Assembly (NCBI RefSeq): GCF_020510425.1
Contig: NZ_JAHBAH010000001.1
Span: forward strand, 3,391,001 to 3,455,000
DNA: 64,000 nt
Reading direction: 5' to 3'
Origin: Quatrionicoccus australiensis
GTDB lineage: Bacteria; Pseudomonadota; Gammaproteobacteria; Burkholderiales; Rhodocyclaceae
Position 1 is the stretch's first letter, and each line of letters begins with the position of its first letter. The translations under genes were made by a program, and so were the position numbers. Shown here in pieces: positions 23,678-37,522 of this stretch. The notes below the pieces were generated by a model. The model did not search any database and was not told where the DNA came from. It saw only the letters and a program-made list of their open reading frames with translations.

Positions 23678-26197
23678 ATGGCCCGCACACTCCTCGCAAT
23701 CTACCCCCACAGCGCACGCCGCTACGATGAAATGCTTGATGCCGACGGCGCTGTCCGTCCGCACTGGCGGCAGTTTTTTATTCATCTCGACGCGGTGGCG
23801 CCCGACGAAATGCATCGTCGCCTCGATTTCGTCGACCGACGGATCCAGGAAAACGGGGTCACCTACAACGTTTACGCCGATCCCAACGGTGCCGACCGGC
23901 CGTGGGCGCTTGATCCGCTGCCGCTGATCATCTCGCCCGAGGAATGGGCCGAGGTCTCGGCTGCCGTCGCGCAGCGGGCGACCCTGCTCAATGCCATCCT
24001 GGCCGATCTCTACGGCGAGCAGAAGCTGCTTGCCGAAGGTCTGCTGCCGCCGGCTCTGGTCTATGGCCAGCATGGCTACCTGTGGCCCTGTCAGGGGGTC
24101 AAGCCGGCCGGCGGTGTCTGGCTGCATCAGTACGCAGTCGATCTCGCCCGTTCGCCGGATGGCCGCTGGTGGGTCATTGCCGACCGTACGCAGGCGCCTT
24201 CCGGGGCCGGCTATGCGCTGGAAAACCGGTTGATCGTGTCGCGCGTCTTCCCGGAAATGTTCAGCGACCTGCATGTGCAGCATCTCGCCGATTTCTTCCG
24301 TGACCAGCAGGACGGCTTGGCCGCCATCGCACCGGTCGACGCCGGCGAGCAGCCGCATATCGTGCTGCTGACCCCGGGGCCGTACAACGAAACCTATTTC
24401 GAGCACGCCTATCTCGCGCGTTATCTCGGCTTTCCGCTGGTCGAGGGGCAGGATCTGACGGTGCGCGGCGATACCGTGTATCTGAAGACCCTGCGCGGCC
24501 TGAAGCGGGTGCATGTCATCCTGCGCCGGCAGGATGATGACTATTGCGATCCGCTCGAACTGCGCGGCGATTCGGCACTCGGTGTGCCCGGCCTGCTCAA
24601 TGTCGCCCGCGCCGGTCGCGTTGCCATCGCCAACGCGCTGGGCAGCGGCCTGCTGTCGTCCGGCGCGCTGATGGGCTTTCTGCCGGCAATCTGTCGCAAG
24701 CTGCTCGGCGAAGAGCTTGCGATGCCCTCGGTGGGGACCTGGTGGTGTGGTGAAAAGCCGGCGCTTGAATATGTCCGCAAAAATTTCGATGATCTGGTGA
24801 TCAAGCCGGCTTACCCGACGCAGCGCATGGACCCGGTTTTCGGCAATGAGCTGGAGGGTGCGGCGCGTGAGGAAATGCTGCGCCGTATCGAAGCCCGGCC
24901 GCATGCCTATGTCGCCCAGGAAATCGTCGATCTGTCGCAAGGGCCGACCTGGAGCCGTTCGCACGAGCGGCGCCTGCTCGCCCGTCCGGTCGGCCTGCGT
25001 GCCTACGCGGTGTCGTCAACCGATGGTTATTCGGTGATGCCGGGTGGCCTGGCGCGCGTCGCGACCGGTGCCAACGCCCGCATCATTTCGATGCAGCGTG
25101 GCGGCGCCTCGAAGGATGCCTGGGTGCTGACCGATGGCCCGGTCAGCGAATTCACGCTGTTGAAGCCTTCGGTCGGGGTGCGCGACCTGGTGCGGGCCGG
25201 TGCCAACCTGACTTCGCGCGTCGTCGAGAACCTGTTCTGGCTGGGCCGTTACTCCGAGCGCTTCGACGACAGTGCCCGCATGCTGCGGGTCGCCTTGAGC
25301 CGGGTGGTGGAGTCGGGCGGCGAAAAGACGCCGGCGCTGACTTCGGCGATGGAAATGGCGATGCTGATCGGCATCCTGCCCAAGCCGGAAGAGGACAACG
25401 AGATCAAGGAAGGCAGCGAGCATGTCCTGCTCGAGGCGATCTACGATCCGGAACAGCCGGGCAGCCTGGCCGGCAACATCCGCAGCCTGATGTGGGCGGC
25501 GACGCATGTCCGCGATCGCCTGTCGCTCGATCACTGGCACTCGCTGAACCGTCTGCAGCGCGAGCAGCAGGCCGCGCTGAAAATGCATCCGACCCTGGTC
25601 GAGGCGATTGCCTTCCTCGATCGCGTGCTGGGTGTTTCGTCGTCGCTGACCGGTTTTGCGATGGACAACATGACGCGCGACGATGGCTGGCGCTTCCTGA
25701 TCATCGGTCGACGTCTGGAACGCCTCTCTTTCCTGACGCAGGCGATTGCCTATTTCCTGACCATGGCGTCGACGCGCGGGCCGGGCAGTCTCGAATGGCT
25801 GCTGGAACTGACCGATTCGATCATTACCTATCGCTCGCGCTATTCGCGTCTGCCCGAGCTGCTGCCGGTGCTCGACCTGCTCGTCTTCGACAACAGCAAT
25901 CCGCACGGCGTGGCCTTCCAGGGCGGCGTCGTGGCGCGCTATCTCGACCGCATGGCACGTGACCTGGGCGAGGACAGTGGCAGCCTGCTGCCCGATGTGC
26001 TGGCCCGTTTGCGTGATTTCGACATGAGCAAGCTCGAACATGCGCAGCTGGATAGCAACCGCCCCGATTCGCCCTGTGCCGAACTGGCCAAACTGCTGCG
26101 CGAGCTCGACGCCGCAGCCGTGCAGCTGTCGGACTGGCTGGGCATGCGCTACTTCACCCATGTCGGCGACGTCAGCCGGCAAACGATGGCGCTCTGA
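23678..26197 (+). CDS. Fusion of circularly permuted ATP-grasp and alpha-E domains
   Basis: This 839-residue protein fuses the two modules that are separate genes at 15736 and 17152. Residues about 1-490 are ATP-grasp: LTPGPYNETYFEHAYLARYL, RRQDDDYCDPLELRGDSALG, LVIKPAYPTQRMDP, then MPGGLARVATG and SKDAWVLTDGP. From about residue 515 the alpha-E domain starts with NLFWLGRYSERFDDSARML. The glycine-rich loop GAGGYGM of the stand-alone protein is replaced by PTQRMDPVFG, and LEDNLRVPSG by DRTQAPSG, so the paralogues differ at the nucleotide site. The next gene starts 2 nt after the stop. Confidence 0.92.
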   Translation: MARTLLAIYPHSARRYDEMLDADGAVRPHWRQFFIHLDAVAPDEMHRRLDFVDRRIQENGVTYNVYADPNGADRPWALDPLPLIISPEEWAEVSAAVAQRATLLNAILADLYGEQKLLAEGLLPPALVYGQHGYLWPCQGVKPAGGVWLHQYAVDLARSPDGRWWVIADRTQAPSGAGYALENRLIVSRVFPEMFSDLHVQHLADFFRDQQDGLAAIAPVDAGEQPHIVLLTPGPYNETYFEHAYLARYLGFPLVEGQDLTVRGDTVYLKTLRGLKRVHVILRRQDDDYCDPLELRGDSALGVPGLLNVARAGRVAIANALGSGLLSSGALMGFLPAICRKLLGEELAMPSVGTWWCGEKPALEYVRKNFDDLVIKPAYPTQRMDPVFGNELEGAAREEMLRRIEARPHAYVAQEIVDLSQGPTWSRSHERRLLARPVGLRAYAVSSTDGYSVMPGGLARVATGANARIISMQRGGASKDAWVLTDGPVSEFTLLKPSVGVRDLVRAGANLTSRVVENLFWLGRYSERFDDSARMLRVALSRVVESGGEKTPALTSAMEMAMLIGILPKPEEDNEIKEGSEHVLLEAIYDPEQPGSLAGNIRSLMWAATHVRDRLSLDHWHSLNRLQREQQAALKMHPTLVEAIAFLDRVLGVSSSLTGFAMDNMTRDDGWRFLIIGRRLERLSFLTQAIAYFLTMASTRGPGSLEWLLELTDSIITYRSRYSRLPELLPVLDLLVFDNSNPHGVAFQGGVVARYLDRMARDLGEDSGSLLPDVLARLRDFDMSKLEHAQLDSNRPDSPCAELAKLLRELDAAAVQLSDWLGMRYFTHVGDVSRQTMAL

Positions 26198-26199
26198 GC

Positions 26200-27186
26200 A
26201 TGGACAAGACTCCCGTCCGTTATCACGTACTGCACGAAACGACCTACGACTACGGTTGCAACATTTCCCTGTCGCAGCAGCAATTGCATCTTTCGCCGCG
26301 CATTCTTGCCTGGCAGCAGATCGAGGAACAGTGCATCACGATCAAGCCGGTGCCGACCTGGCGCCGCGATGGTCAGGATGCCTTCGGCAATCCGGTGACC
26401 TGGATGGCCTTCCATACGCCGCATGACAGTCTGCGCATCAGTTCGGTGATGGCAGTTGCAGTCATGCCGCATCTGCCGGTCGATCTGGAAAGCTCGCTGC
26501 CCTGGGAAGACGTGCGCGAACGCCTGGCCTACGATGCGTCGGCACCGAAGCCGGAGGATCTCGATGCGATGCGCTTCCTGTTTGAAAGTGCCCACGTCCG
26601 CATCAAGCACGAGCTGGCTGATTACGCCGCCGACTGTTTTCCGCCGGAAACGCCGGTGCTGGTTGGTGCCCAGGCGCTGATGGCGAAAATCTTCCGCGAG
26701 TTCAAGTTCGATCCGGAGGCGACCACGGTGTCGACGCCGGTCATGGAAGTTCTCGAAAAGAAACGCGGCGTCTGCCAGGACTTCGCTCACCTGATGATTG
26801 CCTGTCTGCGTGCGCTCGGCCTGTCGGCACGCTATGTCAGCGGTTACCTGCTGACCCGGCCACCGCCCGGCAAGCCGCGTTTGATCGGTGCCGATGCCTC
26901 GCACGCCTGGGTTTCGGTCTATGCGCCGGGCTTCGGCGACAACTGGGTCGATTTCGATCCGACCAACAACCTGCTGCCGGATACCGAGCACATCACGGTC
27001 GCCATCGGCCGCGATTTCGGCGATATCTCGCCGCTGCGCGGCATCATCCTGGGTGGCGGCGGGGCCGAACCGGAAGTCGCCGTGACGGTGACGCCGCTCG
27101 ACGAGGAAGAGCTGCCGCCGGAGTTGCTTGAAAAGTCCGCTGCAAAAACGCCGAAAGCGCCGGAAGCCGACGCCAGGAAAGCCTGA
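26200..27186 (+). CDS. Second transglutaminase-like protein
   Basis: This 328-residue cytoplasmic protein has a transglutaminase N domain (TTYDYGCNISLSQQQLHLSP) and a core with C192 (KKRGVCQDFAHLMIACLR), H235 (DASHAWVSVYAPG) and D253 (WVDFDPTNN). The triad is complete. It lacks DUF2126. A charged C-terminal tail (DEEELPPELLEKSAAKTPKA) follows the core. It starts 2 nt after the ATP-grasp fusion and its stop overlaps the next ATG by one base, so four genes in a row are tightly coupled. A protease or amidase acting on the product of the ligases is the usual prediction. Confidence 0.93.
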   Translation: MDKTPVRYHVLHETTYDYGCNISLSQQQLHLSPRILAWQQIEEQCITIKPVPTWRRDGQDAFGNPVTWMAFHTPHDSLRISSVMAVAVMPHLPVDLESSLPWEDVRERLAYDASAPKPEDLDAMRFLFESAHVRIKHELADYAADCFPPETPVLVGAQALMAKIFREFKFDPEATTVSTPVMEVLEKKRGVCQDFAHLMIACLRALGLSARYVSGYLLTRPPPGKPRLIGADASHAWVSVYAPGFGDNWVDFDPTNNLLPDTEHITVAIGRDFGDISPLRGIILGGGGAEPEVAVTVTPLDEEELPPELLEKSAAKTPKAPEADARKA

Positions 27187-28445
27187 TGCCACGGATTGCC
27201 ATCATCGGTGGCGGTCCGGCGGGCTTGATGGCGGCGGAGGTGATTGCCGCCGCCTCTGAAAATTGCCCGGCCGGGACGGTCGACCGTCTGGAAGTGCTGG
27301 TTTTCGATGCCATGCCCTCGCTCGGGCGCAAGTTCCTGATGGCGGGCAAGGGCGGCATGAACATCACGCATGCCGAACCGCTGCCCGCTTTCATTTCCCG
27401 CTATGGCGAGCGCCATGGCGAAGTTGGCGCCTGGCTGGCGCGTTTTGGCCCGGCGGCGCTGCGCGACTGGATCCACGGTCTGGGCATCCAGACCTTTGTC
27501 GGTACTTCCGATCGCGTCTTTCCGACCGAAATGAAGGCCGCGCCGCTGTTGCGCGCCTGGCTGCACCGTCTGCGCGAGCTTGGCGTGCAGTTCCATGTCC
27601 GGCATCGCTGGCTGGGCTGGACGGCCGACCGGAAATTGCGGTTTGCAACGCCGGCCGGTGAGCTCGAATGCACGGCCGATGCGGTTGTCCTGGCACTGGG
27701 CGGTGGCAGCTGGGCCAAGCTTGGCTCGGATGGCGCCTGGGTGCCCTTGCTGTGCGAACGCGACGTTGCCGTTTCGCCGCTGAAGCCGGCCAATTGCGGT
27801 TTCGATGTGGCCTGGAGCAGCCATTTCAGTGAGCGCTTTGCCGGGCATCCGGTCAAGCCGGTGGTCGCCTCCGTTGCAGGGTTGAGCCGGCAGGGCGAGT
27901 TCAACATCACGGCGGGCGGTATCGAAGGCGGTCTGGTTTATGCGCTGTCGGCGCCCTTGCGCGACACCCTTGAACGCGACGGCAAGGCGGCGCTGACGCT
28001 GGATCTGGCGCCCGGCCGTACGCTGCAGCGACTGACTGCCGATCTGGCACGGCCGCGCGGGCGCGATTCCCTGGCCAATCATCTGCGCCGGCGGGTTGGC
28101 CTGGATGGGGTCAAGGCCGGTTTGCTGCGCGAATTGTGCCCGCCCGAGGCGTTGACCGATACGGCCAGCCTGGCCGCGGCGATCAAGGCATTACCCCTGC
28201 CGGTGCAGGCAAGCCGCCCGATCGATGAAGCGATCAGCAGTGCCGGCGGAATTGATTTTGCCGGCCTCGATGCGCGCCTGATGCTGCGCGGCTTGCCGGG
28301 CGTCTTTGCGGCGGGGGAAATGCTCGACTGGGAAGCGCCGACCGGCGGCTATCTGCTGACCGCCTGTTTTGCCAGCGGGCGAGTGGCCGGCGAAGGCGTC
28401 CTTGCCTGGCTGGCGAGCAGTGATCCGCAAGATTTTTTCAGGTAA
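27186..28445 (+). CDS. TIGR03862/HI0933-like FAD-dependent oxidoreductase
   Basis: This 419-residue flavoprotein has the N-terminal dinucleotide-binding motif IAIIGGGPAGLMAAEVIAAA, the family signature LGRKFLMAGKGGMNITHAE and a C-terminal GVFAAGEMLDWEAPTGGYLL that closes the FAD site. It belongs to the HI0933-like BaiN/RdsA superfamily in the TIGR03862 branch. The substrate is unknown. Its ATG shares one base with the stop of the transglutaminase gene (TGATG), so it is translated from the same message. That coupling suggests, but does not prove, a role in the same pathway. Confidence 0.88.
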   Translation: MPRIAIIGGGPAGLMAAEVIAAASENCPAGTVDRLEVLVFDAMPSLGRKFLMAGKGGMNITHAEPLPAFISRYGERHGEVGAWLARFGPAALRDWIHGLGIQTFVGTSDRVFPTEMKAAPLLRAWLHRLRELGVQFHVRHRWLGWTADRKLRFATPAGELECTADAVVLALGGGSWAKLGSDGAWVPLLCERDVAVSPLKPANCGFDVAWSSHFSERFAGHPVKPVVASVAGLSRQGEFNITAGGIEGGLVYALSAPLRDTLERDGKAALTLDLAPGRTLQRLTADLARPRGRDSLANHLRRRVGLDGVKAGLLRELCPPEALTDTASLAAAIKALPLPVQASRPIDEAISSAGGIDFAGLDARLMLRGLPGVFAAGEMLDWEAPTGGYLLTACFASGRVAGEGVLAWLASSDPQDFFR

Positions 28446-28555
28446 ATTTTTAGCCAAACTGAACTTTGGTACATATACCATAAGTGCTAAATCCGCTAAT
28501 CTAGCGTTCATTCACTGTCGATTGGGTCGGCGGAGCGAGAACCGGGAGAACTGCC

Positions 28556-29446
28556 TTGACGCAGACGTGCATACTGGTCGTTGATGATGAGCCGATTGGC
28601 CGGGAAACGCTGGCCGAGAATTTGAGCGAAGAAGGTTATGCGGTCGTCGAGGCGGACTCGGGAGAGGCGGCCTGGCGCCTGATCGATGCCGATCCCGAGC
28701 GCTTTGACGCGATCCTGCTCGATCGCATGATGCCCGACATGGATGGCATCGAAATCCTGCGCCGGGTCAAGCTGCGGCCGGACATGATGCATGTCCCGGT
28801 CATCATGCAGACCGGCATGACCGCCGATGCCGATGTGCTCGAAGGCCTGCAGGCCGGCGCCTACTATTACCTGACCAAGCCTTTTTCCGCCGACACGCTG
28901 CTGGCGATCGTCGCTGCGGCGACCCGCGATTACCGTGGCCACAAGGAGCTGGCCGAGGCGGTGCAGCGCCAGAGCAGCACGCTCTCCTGTCTGGTGCAGG
29001 CACGTTTTGTCTTCAATACGCCGGAAGAGGCGCGTGACCTGGCGGCTCTGGCTGCCCATGCCGCACCCGATCCCGGACGTGTTGCGCTGGGCTTGTCGGA
29101 GCTGATGCTCAATGCCGTCGAGCATGGCAACCTTGCCATTGGTTATGACCAGAAGTCGAAACTCATCGAAGACGGCTGCCTGCATGAAGAAATCAGCCGT
29201 CTGCTGGAGCAGCCGGAATTCAACGGGAAATATGCCGAACTGGAAATCGAGCGCTCCGCTGGTGAGCTCGTTTTCACCATCCGTGACCAGGGAGCCGGTT
29301 TCGACTGGCAGGCTTATCTCGAGATGAGTCCGGAGCGGGCTTTTGATACCCATGGCCGGGGTATTGCCATGTCACGCATGATCAGTTTTGACACGCTTGA
29401 GTACCGTGGTCGCGGTAACGAGGTGAAGGCACTTATCCGCCTTTGA
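28556..29446 (+). CDS. Response regulator with C-terminal anti-sigma-like ATPase domain
   Basis: This 296-residue protein starts with TTG, seven bases after GGGAGA. Residues 1-120 are a receiver: VVDDEP acidic pocket, D56 in LLDRMMPD, and KPFS lysine. The rest is an HATPase of the RsbW type: ALGLSELMLNAVEHGN is the N box, FTIRDQGAGFDW the G1 box, and DTHGRGIAMSRMISF the lid. Such proteins are usually anti-sigma kinases or switch proteins. It has no DNA-binding domain. It is convergent with the histidine kinase operon, with 15 nt between stops. Confidence 0.88.
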   Translation: MTQTCILVVDDEPIGRETLAENLSEEGYAVVEADSGEAAWRLIDADPERFDAILLDRMMPDMDGIEILRRVKLRPDMMHVPVIMQTGMTADADVLEGLQAGAYYYLTKPFSADTLLAIVAAATRDYRGHKELAEAVQRQSSTLSCLVQARFVFNTPEEARDLAALAAHAAPDPGRVALGLSELMLNAVEHGNLAIGYDQKSKLIEDGCLHEEISRLLEQPEFNGKYAELEIERSAGELVFTIRDQGAGFDWQAYLEMSPERAFDTHGRGIAMSRMISFDTLEYRGRGNEVKALIRL

Positions 29447-29461
29447 GCAAGCTTGTTCCGG

Positions 29462-32400
29462 CTAATTGCTGCTGTCGTTGAGGACCAGCCGGTTCTTCAG
29501 CAGGAGCAGCGCCTGCGGGAAATCGAAATTGTCGAGCTGGCGGCGGAAGTCCGGATAGTCGGAGCCGAGCAGTGCGCTCAGGATACCGGCCGACTGCTGT
29601 GCCAGGTTGAGGCTGTTCATGTTGTCTTCTGCAAGCAGTGCACGTAGTTGCTCGATCAGCTGTCCGCTATCGCTGTTGCTGTCGATAGCCAACACCACCC
29701 TTTCTTCAACGATTGCGCGGAGTACGCTTGCCCGCAATTGGCTGTGGACGGCTTCCAGTTCATTGGTCAGGGTGGCGAGTTGCTCCGTCTGGTTCTCGCG
29801 AATGGCGAGTTCCAGTGCGGCAGCTGCAGCACGGATGCCTTCCAGCCCGAGGGTTGCCGAGGCGCCTTTTTCGGTATGGGCCAGGCGGCGAGCCGTGGCG
29901 TTGTCACCACTGCCCAGTGCGACACGGATTTCGTCGGCGATGCCGGCATGACGCTCAAGATATTTGCGCAGCAGACTGATGTAGCGTTCTGCCTTGCCAT
30001 TCAGCGCGTGGAGTCCGGCTGCAGTGTGCAGGCCGGGTAGCGCAGCCAGGCGTTCAAGCGTCGCTGCGACACCGGGATCGATATTCTCTGCAATCAGGTT
30101 GGCCGGCGGCTGCAGCAACAGGGCCGGGGTGCTGACCGCCGGCAACCAGTGCAGGAGTTTGGCGTAGAGGACTTCGGGATTGACCGGTTTGCCGATGTGG
30201 TCGACCATGCCGACGGCCAGGCAGGCCTCCCGGTCTTCGCTGAAGGCATTCGCGGTCATCGCGACGACCCGGGTTGCAGCCCGTTCCGGCAGGGCGAGAA
30301 TACGCCGGGTGGCCTCCAGACCATTCAGCACCGGCATCTGCATGTCCATCAGGATCAGGTCGTAGGCTGTCTTTTCCGCCATCTCGACGGCCTGCTTTCC
30401 ATTCTCTGCGAGATCGGCAACGAGTCCGGCGTGACGCAGCAGTTCGAGCGCGACCTCCTGACTGAGCGGGTCGTCTTCGACCAGCAGGATGTGTGCAGTC
30501 TGACGGGTCTTGCGGATTTCTGCCTCCAGATCGACGTCGACCGCTGGCGCTTGCCTGCTTTCGATTGTTGTTGCGGCAATGCCCAGGCGAACCGTCATCC
30601 AGAACGTGCTGCCTTTGCCGGGCTGGCTGCGCATGCCGGTATCGCCGCCCATCAGGCGGGCGAGCTGGCGACTGATGGCGAGGCCGAGACCGGTGCCGCC
30701 AAAGCGCCGGGTCGTCGAGTCATCGGCTTGTTCAAAGGGGCGGAACAGGCGTTCCTGGATGCCGGGTTCGATACCGATGCCGGTATCGCTGACTTCGATA
30801 CGCAGCAGTATCTGCTCGCTGCTTTGCTCGGCGACTTCCGCATGCACCCGGATCTGGCCATGCTCGGTGAACTTGACTGCATTGGACAGGAAATTGAGCA
30901 GGATCTGCTGCAGGCGCTTGGGGTCGCCGTGCACGGCCGGCGGGAGATGTGGCGACAGCTCGGCGTATAGCACCAGCCCTTTGTCGTGGCTGCGATATTC
31001 GATCATTTCCAGCGTTTCGCCGATCAGGCGCGAGATCGAGAAATCGCTTTCCTCAAGCTGGAGTTTCTCGGCTTCGATCTTCGAGATGTCGAGAATGTCG
31101 TTGATGACGTTGAGCAGGTGTTGTGCCGAATCCTCGACCCGGCTAAGCCGTTCTTTCTGCAACGGATCACTGGCATCGCGCCGGATCAGGTGGGTCAGCC
31201 CGATCACGGCATTGAGCGGGGTGCGGATTTCATGGCTCATGTTGGCCAGGAAGGCGCTCTTGGCACGACTGCCGCGTTCGGCGTACTCCTTGGCCATGGC
31301 CAACTGACTGGTTCGCTCGCTGACCATGGCTTCCAGACGGCGCCGGTATTCCATCAGTTCGGCTTCTGCCTGGCGGCGTTCGGTGACATCGGACGCAAAG
31401 CTGAGAATATGCGATATCCCGTCGATATCGATGATCGCTGCAGAGAGCTGGATGTCGCGCAGCTTTCCTGATTTGTCACGCCACTGTGTTTCGTGATTAA
31501 GCGCCGAACCCTGTTCGAGCAGTTTTGCAACCCATGCCGAACGCGCGGTCTGATCAATCCACAGCCCGAGTTCGATCCCCGTCTTGCCGAGCATTTCCTC
31601 GCGGCTCCAGCCGAAGTAACGCCGATAGTTGTCATTGGCATCGACAAAGCAGCCATTGTCGGTGCGGACTATCGAGGTTGCCATCGGACTGGCGTTGAAG
31701 GCGATGCGGAATCGCTCCTGCTCGGCCCGGGTCGAACTTTCCGTTTCGAACAGCCCACGGTAATGGCGGGTTCCCCGTTGCTGGTAAATGAAGCCGAAAA
31801 TGCTGGCTGTCGCCAATAGCACTCCGATGGACAGGGCAATGATCAGACGGGAGGCCAGCATCCATTCGGCGAGCGCTTCCTCGCGATCTATCTTGGTGAC
31901 GATGTGCCAGGACGAGTCCGGTATCGACTGGAGGGCGGCAATGACGGGTGTGCCGCTATAGTCGGGGCCTTCAACGATGCCGCTCGCTTTGTCGAAGACC
32001 GCACGCACGGCCGGTGTCTCCTTCTTTTCCGAGGAAATGCGCAGTTGCGAGGCTGTGGCCGGGCGCTTGTGCAGCTCATTGAGAAACAGGACCTGATCTT
32101 CATCACGGCGGACGAGGAGCGTTTCCGCGGAGCGACTGGCCAGCGGCCAGGATTGCAGGGTTGGGAAAAGGAAGTCGCCGGGGGCGATCTGCATGACCAG
32201 CGAACCGATCCAGCGGGTGCCGCGGTCGGCAAACAGCGGGACAATGACCGAGATGTGAAACAGTTCGTTACCCTGGTCCCGGTGAAAATCGGTAAGGCCG
32301 GCCTGGCGGGATTTCGCGGCCAGTTCCTGATAAAGAGCGAAGTCGGCCGGTCGGCTTGTCTTGTGAACAGTCAAGTTCAGCCGGATATTGCTGTCGCTGT

Positions 32401-32752
32401 CGAGCAGCATGATGTCGTGGTAGTGGTGGTTCTTGAGCAATGACTGGAAGCGCTCGCGTAGTTGCTGTTCCGTCCTGGCGTCAGGTCGCTTCAGCCAGCC
32501 GTCGATCTGGCTGCCCAGTTCCCGGTCCTCGCTGATGACCTGGCCATCCGCCACCCGTTCGTGGCGCCAGTCGGAGATTTGTCGGGACTTGAGTTCGGCG
32601 ACAGCCAGCAGTTGCTGACCGGCTTTCTCCAGCATCTGTTTGTGCTCGGTTTTGTAGAGCAGTGCCCCGCCAACAATCTGCAAGACGAAGACGAGTATCA
32701 GGCTGGGTATGAACCAGCGAGGTAATTCCGAGATGGCCTTGGGTTCGGGCAT
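29462..32752 (-). CDS. Hybrid sensor histidine kinase with periplasmic sensor, PAS, receiver and HPt
   Basis: This 1096-residue protein has membrane helices at about 14-33 and 302-322 that enclose a periplasmic sensing region of about 265 residues. A PAS domain (about 345-465), HisKA with H507 ([18 protein letters not shown]), HATPase (about 605-725), receiver with D803 ([13 protein letters not shown]) and an HPt domain with H959 follow. The HPt motif reads [12 protein letters not shown]; a leucine is usual where E stands. A full phosphorelay is thus in one chain. It is the last gene of the four-gene operon, 6 nt after the previous stop. Confidence 0.93.
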   Translation of the reverse strand: MPEPKAISELPRWFIPSLILVFVLQIVGGALLYKTEHKQMLEKAGQQLLAVAELKSRQISDWRHERVADGQVISEDRELGSQIDGWLKRPDARTEQQLRERFQSLLKNHHYHDIMLLDSDSNIRLNLTVHKTSRPADFALYQELAAKSRQAGLTDFHRDQGNELFHISVIVPLFADRGTRWIGSLVMQIAPGDFLFPTLQSWPLASRSAETLLVRRDEDQVLFLNELHKRPATASQLRISSEKKETPAVRAVFDKASGIVEGPDYSGTPVIAALQSIPDSSWHIVTKIDREEALAEWMLASRLIIALSIGVLLATASIFGFIYQQRGTRHYRGLFETESSTRAEQERFRIAFNASPMATSIVRTDNGCFVDANDNYRRYFGWSREEMLGKTGIELGLWIDQTARSAWVAKLLEQGSALNHETQWRDKSGKLRDIQLSAAIIDIDGISHILSFASDVTERRQAEAELMEYRRRLEAMVSERTSQLAMAKEYAERGSRAKSAFLANMSHEIRTPLNAVIGLTHLIRRDASDPLQKERLSRVEDSAQHLLNVINDILDISKIEAEKLQLEESDFSISRLIGETLEMIEYRSHDKGLVLYAELSPHLPPAVHGDPKRLQQILLNFLSNAVKFTEHGQIRVHAEVAEQSSEQILLRIEVSDTGIGIEPGIQERLFRPFEQADDSTTRRFGGTGLGLAISRQLARLMGGDTGMRSQPGKGSTFWMTVRLGIAATTIESRQAPAVDVDLEAEIRKTRQTAHILLVEDDPLSQEVALELLRHAGLVADLAENGKQAVEMAEKTAYDLILMDMQMPVLNGLEATRRILALPERAATRVVAMTANAFSEDREACLAVGMVDHIGKPVNPEVLYAKLLHWLPAVSTPALLLQPPANLIAENIDPGVAATLERLAALPGLHTAAGLHALNGKAERYISLLRKYLERHAGIADEIRVALGSGDNATARRLAHTEKGASATLGLEGIRAAAAALELAIRENQTEQLATLTNELEAVHSQLRASVLRAIVEERVVLAIDSNSDSGQLIEQLRALLAEDNMNSLNLAQQSAGILSALLGSDYPDFRRQLDNFDFPQALLLLKNRLVLNDSSN

Positions 32753-32758
32753 GACGGG

Positions 32759-37518
<4,760 letters not shown>

Positions 37519-37522
<4 letters not shown>

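Noticed and set aside
28467..28480. Small dyad TGGTA-CATA-TACCA before the receiver-ATPase gene
   Set aside because: The arms are only 5 bp and there is no second copy, so it could easily be chance.
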